This document shows, piece after piece, positions 23,640-35,996 of a stretch of DNA of 64,000 nucleotides. A program made the position numbers and the translations under genes. Origin of the DNA: Panopea generosa (Eukaryota; Mollusca; Bivalvia; Adapedonta; Hiatellidae); the NCBI GenBank assembly GCA_029582155.1, contig CM055900.1, positions 44,327,624 to 44,391,623 of the forward strand, in the 5' to 3' direction. Below the pieces are notes generated by a model, which saw only the letters and a list, made by a program, of their open reading frames with translations, did not search any database and was not told where the DNA came from. The first letter of the stretch is position 1. Every line of letters begins with the position of its first letter.

Positions 23640-25990
23640 AGAGAGGAAGACATAAAGACAACCTGTATCAAAGACTGTATCAATTCTGTGAGAATATTAT
23701 AGAATTAGAATATCACTTTGTTATGTTTTGCTCGAAATATCGAAATATGCGACTGAGTGACGTTTGAACTTATAAGGTATCATTTCATTGAATGTGTTTA
23801 TTGTATAGTTAAAACGTTGTAGTTTTGAATATTTACATGAGTAAAGTATTTTTCCATTTCTGAGGTCCGTTATTGATATGTATCCCTCTTTTTATTGGTA
23901 AAAATGTTACAAGACGAGAATCAGTATATTTCAAATTTAACTAAAAGTGTGTTCAGAATATTTAATATTTTTAACTACAGAATATTTTAAACATTCCTAA
24001 TACAGAACAATATTTTAGTAAGATATCAACTATACAGATTCTCGTCTAGTTATACGTTAAACACCTTTTGTCAAAGAAAAAAACGCATACAAATCCATGT
24101 TTGATTGTGCTATTCTAGAGCATTAACTATATAATGTGATAAGGCATTTCATCTTTACTATTAGTTTCCTTAATGTACGAATGATTTTCGAGAATACCTT
24201 ATTTAAATATAGATGTATCAACTTTTGTCAATTATTGTCGTAATCTCATCAGTAATGTACGGACTGTGTAAATTATGTGTCATAATTAGCCATCAACTAT
24301 CTAAAACCACTGAGGTTGTCATACTTTCACAGCCACTCAAAAAAGAAAAAAATGAACTCTGATATATACGTCTACTGCAGCTATATCAGTTGGTATTGGC
24401 TGTGTTGGTCCTATAAACATGGACTTAAGTTGTATTTGCAGTCCCTCAAAGCTTATACATATAACACGAGACAAATACACGGATATTTGTAAGGACAAAT
24501 ACCAAATTAAAACAGATTGTATGAACTTGTTTCAAAATGGTTACAGTCAGTCAGGCAGTATAGAATTACACACATATTTTGATATTGTGTGTTGCATCTG
24601 AATATGAAAAAATGATGAATATTAATCAAACTGAAAGGCAATTTGATATAAACAGAACTATAAGTACAAGTGGGGACGGCGTCAGAGTAATTTTACTCAG
24701 GAATACAAACCACACTTCTAACTAGACCTATTGTCAACAAAATCATCAAGTTATTGTTGAGGTTACACGGAAAAACAATAAGAACTTTATATTGTAAACA
24801 GATCACTTCAGTGATTACAGCTTAAAACAAATAACTATTACAAACGTGTGCATTGTTTATTAAACTACTAGGGGGGCAATCATCAACCTATTTTCTTCTT
24901 GCTAAATACTTCGAAGTTGAAAAAAGTAAATAGCCACGTAACATTTAATGTTGTTGCAAGTATTGTTTGGCAAACTTTATAAAAGTCTGTCTATACTATT
25001 ATTTTTGAATACTGACACGAATGTTTTAAGGTAAAATGTGTAAAGTAAAGGCATAATCTAAACGTAAGTAAAAAACATTTCTCCTTCGATATTTCATTTG
25101 TTGGACTTTTTTCACGACTTAAAGAAAAAAACACTTAAACAGAGGTTCAATTAAATCGATAGAGTTTTATATTATATGTGAATATTTTGTCTAAAAGAGC
25201 TTACCGGAACGTAGCTAATTGGTTCAATAAAAGGTATTATAAGTACCGGTAAAATGTAACAACGTGATATAGATGTAGACAATTTGGCCTTTATTCATCA
25301 TTTTAAAATCCGCATACTTTAACGTGCATCCTTCATAAAACGAGCACAGTACAAATCTAAATCGAAATATTTCTGATGATGGTATATTCTACAAAGGATG
25401 CTGCTTCCATATGCCATGTTTTTTAATTATATTCACGTTCTCCATATATAGGATGTGTTTGTAAGGATTTCTGTTGGAAACACATTACGTCTGAAAGGAA
25501 ATTCATTTTTTGTTTTAAACAAAATGTTAAACAAAAATGCCAACAATACAAACAAATTTAATCAAGATAAATGTGTTTGCTCATAAACTTCATATAGCTA
25601 ATCCCGTAAAAGCTCATATATTCTGTTGCCTTGGATTCATAATCTCTCAACCATTAATTTTCACAGTTGGTAGATATCTTGTTCGTGATATAAGAACCAA
25701 GAGCATCTACTTTATGGCACTTAAAGCATTCGCTTTCTGCTGAAGGCTTTTTGTTTGTCATATGAGACAGCAAGCCATTAGCTATAACGACTGTGTCTAT
25801 AAAACCATGAGATTACAACCAATAATCTAATGATGTTGACCCTAGGATAAGATCGGGGATGGTCTTTACAGCAGGCTAAGTCTGTTCATTATAAAGGGTG
25901 AGTTTAACTAGTTAATTATTAGTGATACCTATGGTAAACCATTACTTTATATATACATGTTAATGAACATGTGCATCTAGTTAACGCCTT
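23640..25990. other. AT-rich spacer
   Basis: No supportable gene or repeat was recognised. Plus-strand frames at 24419-24601 and 25537-25743 have no motif. Confidence 0.5.
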
Positions 25991-25992
25991 TG

Positions 25993-26107
25993 AAAAAAGC
26001 AAATAATTGTATAACATGAAATCTGGAATATATGAAATGCATCCTAGACAAAACATTCTTACCTCATCTTTCACATTTACAAATTCATTAACTATTAAAC
26101 AGTCAGA
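25993..26107 (+). repeat. Left segment of the 54-bp composite repeat (L), copy A
   Basis: AAAAGCAAATAATTGTATAA, GCATCCTAGACAAAACATTC and AAATTCATTAACTATTAAAC recur with few changes at 27685-27815. Here the segment runs straight into the 54-bp array, giving an L, array, right-flank order from 25993 to 26705. Confidence 0.75.
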
Positions 26108-26345
26108 CAGATATTTATAAATGGTGTTTCTATCGGTATCTGTGTGGGACGTAAATATAACTTAATATTTATAAACTGTGTTTCCATCGGTATCTGTTTG
26201 AGACGTATTTATAAACGGTGTTTCCATCGGTATTTGTGTGAGACGTAAGCTTTACTTGGTATTTATAAACGGTGTTTCCATCAGTATCTGTGTGAGACGT
26301 AAATATTACTTGATATTTATAATCGGTGTTTCTACGGGTGTTTGT
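26108..26345. repeat. 54-bp minisatellite, short copy
   Basis: Four to five units of the minisatellite at 22045-22916, including one shortened unit. Both arrays are followed by the same right flank. The copy number differs about fourfold between the two loci. Confidence 0.9.
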
Positions 26346-26705
26346 TTCCAATCACACTTTATGCAAAAATAATACGATTTTATACACAATTAGTATAACT
26401 AATAAAGAGTGATTGAAGATAATGAAGTATATTCACAACTCATATAATCGTCTCCTACATCATTTACCACCTGAATGTAAATACACTTGCTAAATATAAT
26501 ATAATTCATATAATACAAAACTAAAAAAAAACAATATCATTAATACATCATCGGGCCTTTTTTCAGTAGCAATTCATATAATTTTGATGTATAATGTCAA
26601 TTTACAATTCTATTAATTGTTTTCTAAAAATATAAAATTACCAGCCCTGACTAATTGGATAACGTTCTTTATAGATCCAATAAGAAAGATCCGCAATTAA
26701 AGAGA
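26341..26705 (+). repeat. Right flank of the 54-bp composite repeat, copy 2
   Basis: This is the counterpart of 22930-23290. It starts at TTCCAATCACACTTTATGCA and ends at AATAAGAAAGATCCGCAATT. Small insertions and deletions separate the copies. After AAAGAGAT the two loci diverge, which places the right edge of the shared unit there. Confidence 0.8.
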
Positions 26706-26712
26706 TAAAAGT

Positions 26713-28126
26713 AAATTCAGACATTTCTTACATACATTAACTGCAATGAGTGCTTTAAAAGTGTATCAGAGAATAAATCAGGTGACGTTACTGATGAGTG
26801 GAATTTAAATATTAAAAAGCGTCAGTTCGTGTGTCATAATGCATTGTACACTGATCAGGGTTTAATAATCGCTTTAATTGCACATTGCTTTATTTTTGAA
26901 AAAAAAATAACAGCAACAACTCGTTATACTTATAGTGTGTATAATGTTTTTGTTGGGCGTAAATTAAGCGCATTTGGATTATGACCACCTTCTTGTTTTA
27001 ATTGTTGAGTTTATTTTTGGAATAAATATTATACATTATTTATTTGCATTATTTGAATAACTTATTTTATTCTTTTGATTTTAAATAAGAATGAAACAAT
27101 GTAAAATATTGGCATATTTAAATTGTTATACAATTTATAAAATCTTACTTATGTACTTGGAATTAATCATGTTTTGTTAACATGTATTGTTTTACAATGT
27201 AAATTATGATGTAAATAGTCAATAACAATTCAAAAATAATTATATTAATATTATACAATTTTACTAAAGGTGTTTCTTTGACACAAAGTCTATCACTACT
27301 CATCGATTGTAATTAGGCTACAACTTTGTATAATAAACTGCTTAGCTTTTATTTCAATCGATTCGTCGCAGACAGTTTGCATTTACTTTGATATATCATG
27401 TTCACATAATTATATAAATGGAATTTGGCATAGGAGAAATATATTTAGATTAATTGGATTTTCAGTGGAATCGATACAACAAACTAAATACATTGTGACG
27501 CTCTGCTCGTTCCATTGATCTTAAGTATACTATATTTTTAGACTGCTCTACTTTTTGGATGTTAAAACTTAAATAAAGTAATGTTCAGGGTCTTATAACA
27601 AATGTGTCAAGGAGCAAATGGATTTGATAGCATTTGTCCTGAATTTTAATGCCTAAAAATGAAAGTTTACAAAACTCAGTAACGAAAAAGCAAATAATTG
27701 TATTACATGAAATCTGGTAAATATGTAATGCATCCTAAACAAAACATTCTTACCTAATATTTCAATTTTATAAATTCATTAACTATTTAACAGTCAAACA
27801 GATATTTAATAAATTAAATTAGATTGACATGAATGAATAAAATAAAAGATAAAAAATAATAGCAGTTCTGGGATAAACCAAAGTTTAATTATCTAAAACC
27901 TACATTTGAAAGAACCCTAGCCTATACAATACGTTGTATGTCCGCGAAATGATGCAACGGTACCTAGTCTGAAAGAAGCCTACGTTACTTGAAGAAATCG
28001 GTGTGATTTTCTACAACACGTGTCACGTTCTTGAAATACGTGTTTAAAAATGTGGTCTATAAACAATTGTATTCGTGATTGATTCCGAAGATTTGTTACG
28101 TGACTTGAAAACGGAAATGTCCATTG
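26713..28126. other. AT-rich spacer containing an isolated L segment
   Basis: No gene is seen. The notable content is 27663-27815. A short piece matching the last bases of the Tc1/mariner remnant (TTTACAAAACTCAGTAACGA) is followed immediately by a second copy of the L segment (from 27685) without a 54-bp array after it. Confidence 0.55.
27685..27815 (+). repeat. L segment, copy B, without array
   Basis: It matches 25993-26107 from AAAAGCAAATAATTGTATTA through AACAGTCAAACAGATATTT and then diverges. The minisatellite and right flank that follow copy A are missing. Confidence 0.75.
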
Positions 28127-28276
28127 GCACGACTGTCGTGCCCATTATTTTCATTATCCGCACGACAGTCGTGCTAATTATAATTGTCCTTATCTGCACG
28201 ACAGTCGTGCGTATTATTACCCTTATCCGCACGACGGTAATGCCGATATTGTTTCTTATTGGCAGGACAGGGTGTA
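28127..28276. repeat. 33-bp array built on a 15-bp palindrome
   Basis: GCACGACAGTCGTGC or a close variant starts at 28127, 28160, 28196, 28229 and 28262 (spacing 33, 36, 33, 33 bp). The first three are perfect inverted repeats around one central base, and the last two are decayed. The linkers are AT-rich and related to one another (TATTATT...CTTATCC), so this is a minisatellite and not independent sites. The palindromes are CpG-rich in a very AT-rich setting. Spacing in multiples of 3 leaves an open frame with TTVV repeats on both strands. Confidence 0.9.
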
Positions 28277-28334
28277 AGTATATATCCGGGCATTTTACAG
28301 CATTTTCAAGATTGAGATTTATATGATCTGACAC

Positions 28335-29844
28335 TCGTCATTTATACAGAATTTTAGTCAGGAAAAGGTACTTTTCCTGGAAGAGTTTAATGATTTTTGT
28401 ATGAATTGACAGCAAGTGTCAGATTCTATCTATCACATTTCCCACGTACAGATTAAAATTCAAGTTAGCAACTTACAAAATGACATATTCAGACCCCTTC
28501 CATAAGTCGACTAACCATAACAACGAGATATGCAAGGCTGTCCTTAAAGATAATTCTTATTAAAAACACATTGATGACATTTATTAAACAACAAGACTCA
28601 ATTAAACTTCCAAAATGCACACCTTTTGCGGTGTCAAAAAAAAAAGTTGATTTTATAATTATGTTAATACTATTTTAACCTTTGTATGATTCTGTATTCT
28701 AAGCTTATTTTGCATTATTTTAATAAAATTATCTTTTTATCTCCGATATTTAGAAAGAAAAAATAAAAATATGTCACATATATGCATATATAAATTATCT
28801 TACATGTTAATACAACTAATTTATCTGAACTAATCGATATATATTTCTATGTATAACGTATACATGCACTATATGTGACATGTAATGTTTTAAAATGCAA
28901 ATTATGATGAAAATGTTGATAAAGTTTTAAACATTTGTGTACAAATAAAACCGCACAATATGCAATTATTTGCTGTCATACGTAAATAACAGCAAACCTC
29001 CACAAAGTCATCGAACAACCTTAGTATATATATATAAACTAAATAATCAAAATGGAACTCAACATTTACTTTAAATTACGTATATTCTGGTCCTCTGTCT
29101 TTCATATATGTGTGTTCTAGTTTTCCATTATAAACATATTAACGTACATTAAGCAACACTATATAGTCAAATGAGTTATAAATACGATAGTTTAGGTCAA
29201 ATTAAAGTCATATATTGCAAGAGCTCAGCCAACACGGCAATAAAGTTGCAGGGTATGTCACATATAAACGAAGAACGGAACAATATGGGTGGGATTACAT
29301 CTGTAAACTGCCACATAAAATATTTATATAAACTTTGCTATATCAAATGAAAGATTTCCTTTGAAGAATAGAACGCGACCAAAAAGAGAACTTACAAGTC
29401 TCGAATTCTTATTATGTAACAACGAATCTGCTACATAGTAGTTAGGGAAAAGAAAACAACACAAGGCTGCTAGTGATCGGGAAAAACAGAATGCAAAACA
29501 ACTAACATTATATTGGATTATGTATAGTATATTAGATGATGTTTATTATATTAAATGACGCATTGGATACATACGTATGTCAGTACATAGTAACTAATTA
29601 TTACAAAACTAATACATGTTGACAGGAATCCAAGTTTAATAGAAAACGATGATATTGTGTTACATAAATGTTTGTTACCCAGTACTTACTTATCAAAACC
29701 ATTTTATAATTATGAGTTTTTAATGAGATAATAAATTTTGTTATGCAATTTCCAGGTGCACAATGAAACTCTCATGTCACATTAAGTGCAGTTGACATCC
29801 CTATTGTTTATTGAGTTATAACCACTATAACCATTGTAAGCGTC
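28335..29844. other. AT-rich spacer
   Basis: No gene, repeat or RNA gene is recognisable. Confidence 0.5.
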
Positions 29845-30110
29845 GCGTTTATACAACATCCGTTGGCGTAGACGTCATATATGCCATACGCCTGCACACC
29901 AAGCTGCTCGCTATGCAAAGAAATATTTCCATTATAAAATTATTCATTGCATATGAATGATTAAATTCAATATAAGGGACCTTAGAATTTAATCGATGTT
30001 TAGACTAAAATAATTATCCATCCCAACGGTCGTGCTAGTGTATACAAAATGTAAATACCGTAAACAAAGCAATATTAACTGAGTTCGAATATCAATTTAT
30101 AGCTGTTATG
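29845..30110 (+). repeat. Dispersed repeat, copy 1
   Basis: This segment aligns by eye with 48255-48520 in the same orientation. Shared anchors in the same order are GTCGCGTTTATACAA, CATACGCCTGCA, AAAGAAATATTTCC, ATGATTAAATTCAATATAAG, TTAGAATTTAATCGATG and TAAACAAAGC. Between anchors the copies differ by many substitutions and indels, so this is an old dispersed family. No coding potential or inverted ends were found. Confidence 0.6.
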
Positions 30111-32804
30111 TTTAATGTTTGTCTTTTTATGAACATTTTATGTTATCTTAGATACGTAGCATGAAGTAACTAGCATGAAAACAATACAAAATGAACATTC
30201 ATTCAACTGTTTGTGCATCAACATCCTCTTATATCATTGCTATGTGACGGACGCTGAGAGAGATGGCTCTGTTCCAGAGTCTTAAAGGTTTGATATAATT
30301 GTGTTTCTATTTCGTGTAAACAAACTATCAACGCAACTGAACTTAGACAGACAATTTGAACTAAAATATGCTGATCCCTTTAACTTCACAAGACTACTAG
30401 ATTGTGAGATTGAGTAAGTCAGTCACGTGTAGATAAGTTTTATGTTTAAATGTTTTCATTTTTGTTTTCTTTATAATTTAATTGACAGATTACTAATGGT
30501 AACCTTTTAATACTGTATAATAAATGTATATTTTGTTCAACATCATTTGGAATGTTTGGGATATACTTATATATTTTGTCTTAGTTTATAAATACCATAT
30601 ATGGTAAAATTATTTTTTTATATTTGCTTTCACTCCTCGCTTAATTTAATTTAATAATAGAAAATAATTCACTAATACATCTCCATAATAAATCCTAAAA
30701 CATCAAATCGTTGCATTAAACCAATATTTATTTTCACATTCTATCTTGCCAAGTTTTTACCTTTTATTGCTAGGGCTTTCTAGTGTCTGAGGTGCCATCT
30801 TACGATCATTAACCTCTCACTGCTAAGATAGAAAAGTGAGTTCAAATACTCTTTTTTATAATGCTTTCGAGTTGTCGGATGTACGGTTGCTGTACTTGCA
30901 GTAATACTGATGTTGTCATGCACCAATACAATGGGAAGCCATTAATAACAAGTGACATGTTCAATAAAACGTTTAATAGAATAAAGTGCTGCCTACAACG
31001 CTTACCTTTTAAAATGAAACGGGTATTTAAAGAATTAACTAAAATTGTTTAAGGTTATCAAAGCGAGGTGTAATTAAGCTTATCTTCTGAGCTGATGCCA
31101 GTCGTCATATATTATCAATCGTCGCCAATCGTCACCCATTGCCGTCGTTCTTTCTCTATAATTTCTTTAACATTTTTTTCTACGGTATTACACATGTCTT
31201 AGAAGAAACTACGCAACACTTTTCCTTGGCTAAGTCATTCAGATGCAGTTTGATTTTGTCTCCCTAAGACTGATGATGATTATATTGCTTGTATTGAATG
31301 AAGGCAAACGACAGTTTAAACCACGATTTAATGTTGATTTATATTGGAAATAATTGTTTACTATTTTAAGACTATATTTTAATTTAGAATTGTTTTGTGT
31401 CAGAAACCAATAATAATTTTTTTTTTTAAAAAAAAAAAAAAGAATGATATTGTGAATAAAGCAATTAATGTCTGAAAGCGTACGATGCAGAAAACGAAAA
31501 TATAACACGAGTGACGTTCATTTAGTAATGTTATTCGTCAGTTATTAACAGTGAAAATGTAAATCGTGTAATTTCAGTGAGGTAGATTTATTTGTTGTTT
31601 ATCCGATGACACAAACAAACAATACGTGCGATTTCCAGAAGACTTTTCGCCAAGTCTTGACCACATACGATCGTATATATTGCAGCCAATTATACCGGAA
31701 AAAGAGCTGCTCAATAACGGAGATGTATAAATTCATGTTGCACAAGTGGAGCACGTGTATCACAGATTATTACATGTTTATAGTAATAAACAGAAAAAGA
31801 ACATAAGTTCACAATGTCAAGCCCCATAAAAAGAATGGTAGCAATATGTGGCCACCGAAGACAGATACATGTCTTGCGTCACCAACATAAATGTGATATT
31901 TCAGTGTCTGAAGGGTATACTCAAAACGGACAAAAAGGACATAATCTGTAAGTGGTTAAAAGACCGAACTAGTGCATTTTTTTCTGTTAAAAGAGATTAA
32001 TTTGAAGATATGTACCAAGTAGCATCAAGATATCATTTGTTGTTTGCATTTTATTACCAATATAGCATTCCTTATTGATCAACCCTCGTTAATTTAGGTG
32101 CAATTACATATCAATCAAGGATTCTATTTGTCTCGTCAAAAGGAAACAACGAAAGCGTAAATGCCTTATTTGTCTGAACCGTTTAAACCAAATCGATAAT
32201 TTAAAGTGTGCTACTGTCGTGATGTTGTTATGTGTCAATCACCTTCTGGAAGATATCTGGTAAAGTTTATATTAAAGATCAACATGAAAACTATGAAATC
32301 TGTTAAATTGCATGTTTGTTACATAAACAACAGTTTAACCGCAAGTTTTGTTTTTCTTCGAATTTGTCTTTATGTTTTTTATTAACTGGATATGCAAACT
32401 CAAATATTGTCCTTAAAATAATATTATATTATTGTGTACAGATTTTTAAATAAAAATGTAAACGCTGCATTACGACTATATAATTAACGTACTTGTTACA
32501 CGTTACAGTAATTTTCATAATTATATAAAAAAAAAAAACACACAGCTTTGGAACCCCATGGAAGCAGTTACCACAGGTGAACACGTAACCCTATAACACG
32601 TCTCCAAGATCTAACTTCATTAACGTTTTCAGTTTAAGTCTTCGTCTCAAACTCAACATTTCATAACTTGATGTTGGAACTTTATTTGTTTAACAATAAC
32701 ATAATGTTATTTCTGTGTTTTCATACTGCCGTATTTGTTAGAGAATAGTTCGGTGGGAATACTTTTATTGAGATTGTCTCGTCCTGTGATGTGACGACGA
32801 TTGA
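30111..32804. other. AT-rich spacer
   Basis: No supportable gene. A T-run followed directly by an A-run lies at about 31419-31441. Frames at 30861-31052 and 31239-31508 show no motif. Confidence 0.5.
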
Positions 32805-33390
32805 AGAAAGGGAGAGGACGGATGCACCCATCAACCAGACTAAATGCACCCATCAACCAGACTAAAGTCCACTAGTGAAGAGAGAGGATGGCTGCACCCA
32901 TTAACCAGGCTAAAGTCCACAAGTGAAGAGAAAGGATGAATGAACCCATCAACCAGACTAAAGTCCACTAGTGAAGAAAGAGGAAGGATGCACCCATCAA
33001 CCAGATTTAAGTCCACTAGTAAAGAAAGAGAAGGGATTTACCCATCAACCAGACTAAAGTCCACTAGTGAAAAGAGAGGATGGATGCACCCCATCAACCA
33101 GACTAAAGTCCACAAGTGAAGAAAGAGGACGGATGCACCCATCAACCAGATTAAAGTCCACAAGTGAAGAAAGAGGACGGATGCACCCATCAACCAGACT
33201 AAAGTACATTAGTGAAGAAAGAGGATGGATGCACCCATCAACCAGTGAAGAAAGAGGATGGATGCACCCATCAACCAGACTAAAGTCCACTAGTGAAGAA
33301 AGAGGATGGATGCACCCATCAACCAGACTAAAGTCCGCTAGTGAAGAAAGAGGATGGATACACCCATCAACCAGACTTAAATTCACTAGT
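32805..33390. repeat. 48-bp minisatellite
   Basis: About twelve units of a 48-bp repeat with GAAGAAAGAGGATGGATGCA and CCCATCAACCAGACTAAAGT followed by CCACTAGT. Several units are truncated (for example about 32823-32865 and 33236-33260). Because 48 is a multiple of 3, a 112-codon plus-strand frame (33067-33405, repeating SEERGWMHPSTRLKST) and a 110-codon minus-strand frame (33054-33386, repeating LVDGCIHPLSSL) are both open. Both strands being open for the same reason argues against either being a real protein. Confidence 0.93.
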
Positions 33391-33450
33391 GGCGTATTTT
33401 GTTAATGATCGTTTTAATGCGTTGGATTATATTGCAACTAATTATATATA

Positions 33451-33459
33451 AATGTGTGT

Positions 33460-33514
<55 letters not shown>
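33451..33514. repeat. (TG)n microsatellite
   Basis: About 31 TG dinucleotides with one TA interruption near 33463. It is responsible for the Cys/Val run in the overlapping plus-strand open frame. Confidence 0.98.
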
Positions 33515-35996
33515 GTACTTGTTCCTCATATATAATGTTTTTTTGCTGTTTTGGTTGTTGTGTTATTTAAATGATATGTATCATTTTAGTTATATATATT
33601 GTTATTTTATGCGAAAGTTATCAACAACATAGTTAATTCATTTACGTGCTGTCATTACGGTTTCGCTGTGTAAACAAATGCTGATATATAATTCCCGTTT
33701 GCTCGTCAATGTCAAGGAATGTCAATCCACTTGCTCCAGATGTTTTATTAATAGGAATTGTGTATGTAGTTTAAGGGTTTCTATTATAACTTACTATTGT
33801 ATCAGAGGTCGATTTTATGTTTATATTTTCCTTTCAATCCAAGATAGACAAATAAAGTGTGTAAGTAAAAACACCTAATAAATAAATGAATAAATAAATA
33901 AATACAAAGCATTCACTAGACAAACATAATAATTATAATCCAGCTTTTTTCGTTTCTTCTAGACAAAACTAATGGAACGTGATGCTGTGTGGGAAACTTT
34001 CACTTAAATAGTCACCAAATATAACATTTATTTTATCTTGTTATTAACAACTTGACAAAAAAAAAACAACACCAATTTGTGTGGAAAATATTTCTCATTC
34101 TAAAGCACTATGGTAGACATATATGTGAGAGACTTGAAATTTGTGTTAAGATTAAAAATGGCAAAAATGAAAACAATACCCAAATAAAGAAAGACATTAT
34201 TTATATGAATGAAAAGTAAAAGGAAATAGCTGAACGCATATTTCATTTTCATGGATGAAATAAGGAGATGGAATTCCAAGCGAAAGTACAAATCAGAAAA
34301 TAAATTCACAATCAGACAAGAAATGCTACCATCAACTGCATTGCAGTGTCAACCATTGAGGGACATTCCCTTACCAACTAACTTTGAGGAGCAACAGGGA
34401 GGTATGCCAAATGACCAGCTGTGCAACTATTGTTTGAATTTTCTTTGTGTAACTGCACACCTACAGTTATGGTTAGGAAATGGATAACATGGACGCAACG
34501 GACATAACGCCATTAGACAAAAGGCTGTTTTGAATGATGTTAGACACATTGGAACTATTGGTTAACATATTAAGTAAGGAATTTCAAAGAACAATCAATG
34601 AGAGTTCATATGTGGAATTAACATTGAGGGAAATATGCCTAAATGTGTTTTGCATGACTTGTACCCAAACACTAAGAAATGTGTCTTACATGGGAACCTT
34701 TATTAAAAAAAAGAATATTTTGAAAAAAAAACTAAATCATTCAAACAATCCCATATACTGGGGTTTAGTGACAAAAGATATTTTTAGATCGCGTGATTTC
34801 TGTATTAGTTTAACTAATTAACCTATTGAACTAATTCAAAGAAACATAGTGAAAAGTACAGTATAACATGTAAGTATATATTAATTTGCTGCTTGTTAAA
34901 TGTTTACACATTATACAATACATTACGTGTACGGAAACGTGTGGTGTATTTACAGACCAACGTTTGCTTCCACAAACTTGAACATAACCTCATAGGCTCC
35001 TTCTATACAATTTCATATATTTTGCTGTAGGAGTATATTTATATTTATATATTTTCCTTAAATGAATGTATTAACAGGAATCTAGAACTTCAAACAGAAC
35101 TAATGGAGTAATGATTATGAAATTGAAAAAAGACGAAAATGTCAATAATGTATCGAATTATACAAAAAATTCACGCTTTGACAAGTATATCGTAGTTAGG
35201 GCTTTAAACCAAATATATATTTTTGTTTTTGTATGAATATGTAGCCGGCAGATTCAATTATGAAAGTAGTTATTTTAGTTTCATTGAAAGATTTTTATTT
35301 TCGATTTTTATAGTAAAATTCATCCAACAAAAGTTTTCATAATTGAGATTTACCAACCATGAGTCATTTGTGTGTATTTTATCAAAAATTGTGCAACCGA
35401 ATTTTATGTTCAGTATTTATACTTCTGGCTAAATGAACTTTAATAGAAGAAATTCATCTAACTATTTTAGAATGTATATACACATGTTACATATTTAATG
35501 TTTAGGAATATTGTAATGTTCTGTTTTGTTTAGTGCTTTATATAATCTGTCGTTTTTGTATTGTAGCCCTACTTTACTGATTTGTTATTCGGGTAATAGA
35601 TAGTATTTAAAGTTTAAAATCTATAAAGGTCCTTCGTCTCCAATATAAATATGAATAATCTACAAATTATTTCATTATATCAATTTATCTTTGAGATAAT
35701 TTTCTATGAGATAATTATCATGAAATGCAATTCATAGTTTAATTAGCAAAGTAAAATTCATGGGACATCTGATGATGATAAAGAATACGATTTATAGAAA
35801 TACATTGCTACGATTGAGTGTAATGTTATTACATGATATGTTACAGAAACAAAGTTTATAGGTAAAACAAGATTTCGTACTAGTTATTTACAATGTACCG
35901 GACTTCAATTGTCTGCAAATTTTGACTTGGAATCCATGATCGTGGAAATGTCGACCTTTAACTGATAATGCAATGCATGACTGCAATTAGTTTTTA
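33515..35996. other. AT-rich spacer with one unexplained protein-like stretch
   Basis: A short AAAT repeat lies at about 33881-33905. At 34251-34487 a plus-strand frame of 78 codons has less AT-biased codons and a protein-like composition (for example QEMLPSTALQ and PLPTNFEEQQGG), and protein-like text may continue in other frames to about 34680. I do not recognise it, and no domain or neighbour identifies it. The rest holds nothing recognisable. Confidence 0.4.

Noticed and set aside
28127-28276. CRISPR-like array (palindromic repeats with spacers)
   Set aside because: The linkers are related to each other and the setting is an animal genome with LINEs and SINEs. It is a minisatellite.
31419-31441. 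T-run/A-run as a terminator hairpin
   Set aside because: A homopolymer junction without a GC stem in a eukaryotic spacer. No transcript to end there.
33054-33405. 16-residue repeat proteins on both strands
   Set aside because: They are by-products of the 48-bp minisatellite with truncated units.
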